DNA from: AG41 sp965653495
GTDB lineage: Bacteria > Gemmatimonadota > Gemmatimonadetes > Gemmatimonadales > GWC2-71-9
Reading direction: 5' to 3'
Assembly (NCBI GenBank): GCA_965653495.1
Contig: CBFHAJ010000186.1
Location: 1-6,409, forward strand
Length of the DNA: 6,409 nt
Shown one piece after another: positions 5,524-6,409 of the stretch. The notes under the pieces are model-generated. The model made no database searches. It saw nothing but the letters and a program-made list of their open reading frames with translations, and was not told where the DNA came from. The position numbers were made by a program, and so were the translations under genes. How positions within the stretch are numbered: the stretch's first letter is position 1; the number at the start of each line of letters is the position of its first letter.

Positions 5524-6409
5524 CGGTCGGCCTCGCCCTGCTGCGCGTCACCGGCTGCGGCGCCCTCGTGCTGTTGATCTGGAACCCCACGGCCACGCGG
5601 CTCACGGCGGGCGCCGCGCCACCGCTCGTGTTGCTCGACGCGTCGCTGTCACTCTCCGGGTACGGCGGACAGTGGCGCGTGGCGCTCGACTCCGCGCGGG
5701 CGGTGTCGGCTCGCGCAGGGGAAGGCAGTGGAGTCATCTGGCGGTTTGGTGATCGGGTCAGCGCGTTCGACACGATCCCCCCCACCGACGGCGCGAGCCG
5801 ACTGGCGCCCGCGCTCGACGCGGCGGCGGCACGCGGCGGTCCCGTCGTGGTCGTCACAGACGGCGCCATCGCTGACCTCGCCGATGTACCGCGGGACCTG
5901 CTGGCGCACGCGCGCACTATTGTTCTGCGACGCGCCCAATTCTTCGACGCTTTTGTCTCCGCCGTCGATGGCCCCACCAGCGTGGGCGCGCGCGACACGA
6001 TCCGATTGCGGGTCAGTTACGGAACAGCGGGGCCGAAAGCCGGGAACCGGCCGGGGAAGGGGGAAGGGGGAAAGGCAACGCTGACCGTGACAATGGCGGA
6101 TCGACGACTCGCGGCGCGTCCCGTGGTCCTTCCGGACAGCGGCGTCGTGACGACGGAGCTGACGCTTCCTCCTTCCACGGCTCTTAAACGACCTGCTACC
6201 GCAGGTTGGCAGTCCCTCGAAGTGCGGCGGGAAGGTGTCCTCGACTCCGAGCCGCGCGACGGCGCGCGCACGTTCGTGCTGCGCGTGAGCCCCCAGCCGT
6301 CGATCGTCGTGCTGGCGTCGCCGCCAGACTGGGACACGCGGTTCCTCGCCCACCCGCTCGAGGACGTGGCGCGGGTGCCGGTCCGGGTGCTCGTCGCAGC
6401 CGGGCCGTC
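5508..6409 (+). CDS. Membrane-anchored VWA-like protein with MIDAS motif (3' end outside window)
   Basis: This frame stays open to the window's end (300 codons plus two bases) and no gene name is recognised. With the GTG at 5508 the product begins MRRRVTVGLALLR, a basic tail before a hydrophobic segment at about 8-25, as in an N-terminal membrane anchor. From about residue 38 it looks like a VWA domain. LVLLDASLSLSG holds the DxSxS metal site (Asp44, Ser46, Ser48), and VVVVTDGA holds the third-motif Asp118. The second motif is weak (DGASRLAPAL, Ser97 as candidate). A beta-rich extracytoplasmic region seems to follow (about 155-265), interrupted by GNRPGKGEGGK (179-189). Near 264 a strand SIVVLASPPDWDTRFLAHPL begins another possible domain. 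Such proteins occur in BatA/BatB-like families, but no AAA ATPase partner is visible here. Codons are more AT-tolerant than in the upstream genes. A GTG start at 5520, in a GTGA overlap, is the alternative. Confidence 0.75.
   Translation, partial: MRRRVTVGLALLRVTGCGALVLLIWNPTATRLTAGAAPPLVLLDASLSLSGYGGQWRVALDSARAVSARAGEGSGVIWRFGDRVSAFDTIPPTDGASRLAPALDAAAARGGPVVVVTDGAIADLADVPRDLLAHARTIVLRRAQFFDAFVSAVDGPTSVGARDTIRLRVSYGTAGPKAGNRPGKGEGGKATLTVTMADRRLAARPVVLPDSGVVTTELTLPPSTALKRPATAGWQSLEVRREGVLDSEPRDGARTFVLRVSPQPSIVVLASPPDWDTRFLAHPLEDVARVPVRVLVAAGP
6053..6073 (+). repeat. Short tandem G(4-5)A(2-3) purine repeat inside the VWA gene
   Basis: Three imperfect units of four or five G followed by two or three A lie back to back in frame. 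They encode the middle of GNRPGKGEGGK. With GGG at 6042-6044 they give four G-runs, so a G-quadruplex is conceivable. The unit length (6-8 bases) is not a multiple of three in every copy, so gain or loss of a unit could shift the frame. Confidence 0.6.

Overview
The window is a GC-rich, tightly packed stretch of the bacterial division and cell wall (dcw) cluster. All genes read on the + strand. I suggest Gemmatimonadota: the FtsZ N-terminus and core resemble, from memory, the FtsZ of that phylum, and the composition fits. I could not run a search, so treat the phylum as likely rather than proven.

Layout: the C-terminal end of murC (1-369, cut by the window edge), ftsQ (366-1091), ftsA (1088-2356), ftsZ (2376-3551), a membrane-anchored MepM-like M23 endopeptidase (3551-4828), hisA or a close HisA relative (4843-5523), and the start of a membrane-anchored von Willebrand factor A (VWA) type protein that runs off the right edge (5508-6409). 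There is almost no intergenic DNA. Four junctions overlap by 1 to 16 bases, and the two gaps are 19 and 14 bases. No rRNA, tRNA, insertion sequence, CRISPR array or convincing terminator was seen, and nothing supports a minus-strand gene.

The first five genes form a coherent set. MurC makes a peptidoglycan precursor. FtsQ is a bitopic divisome scaffold protein, and FtsA tethers FtsZ filaments to the membrane. The M23 enzyme, whose start codon shares a base with the ftsZ stop codon, is placed to open peptidoglycan cross-links during growth or septation. The last two genes do not obviously belong to division. The first is histidine biosynthesis (HisA), with a shortened loop near the active site. 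The second is a VWA protein with a complete-looking DxSxS metal site.

Points most worth a second look are the HisA loop deletion, the altered phosphate-2 motif in FtsA, the ftsZ-endopeptidase coupling, the unannotated VWA protein, and an in-frame GGGGAA-type repeat inside it. I saw no wholly new multi-gene system. Most of the window is a standard dcw cluster with some lineage-specific details.
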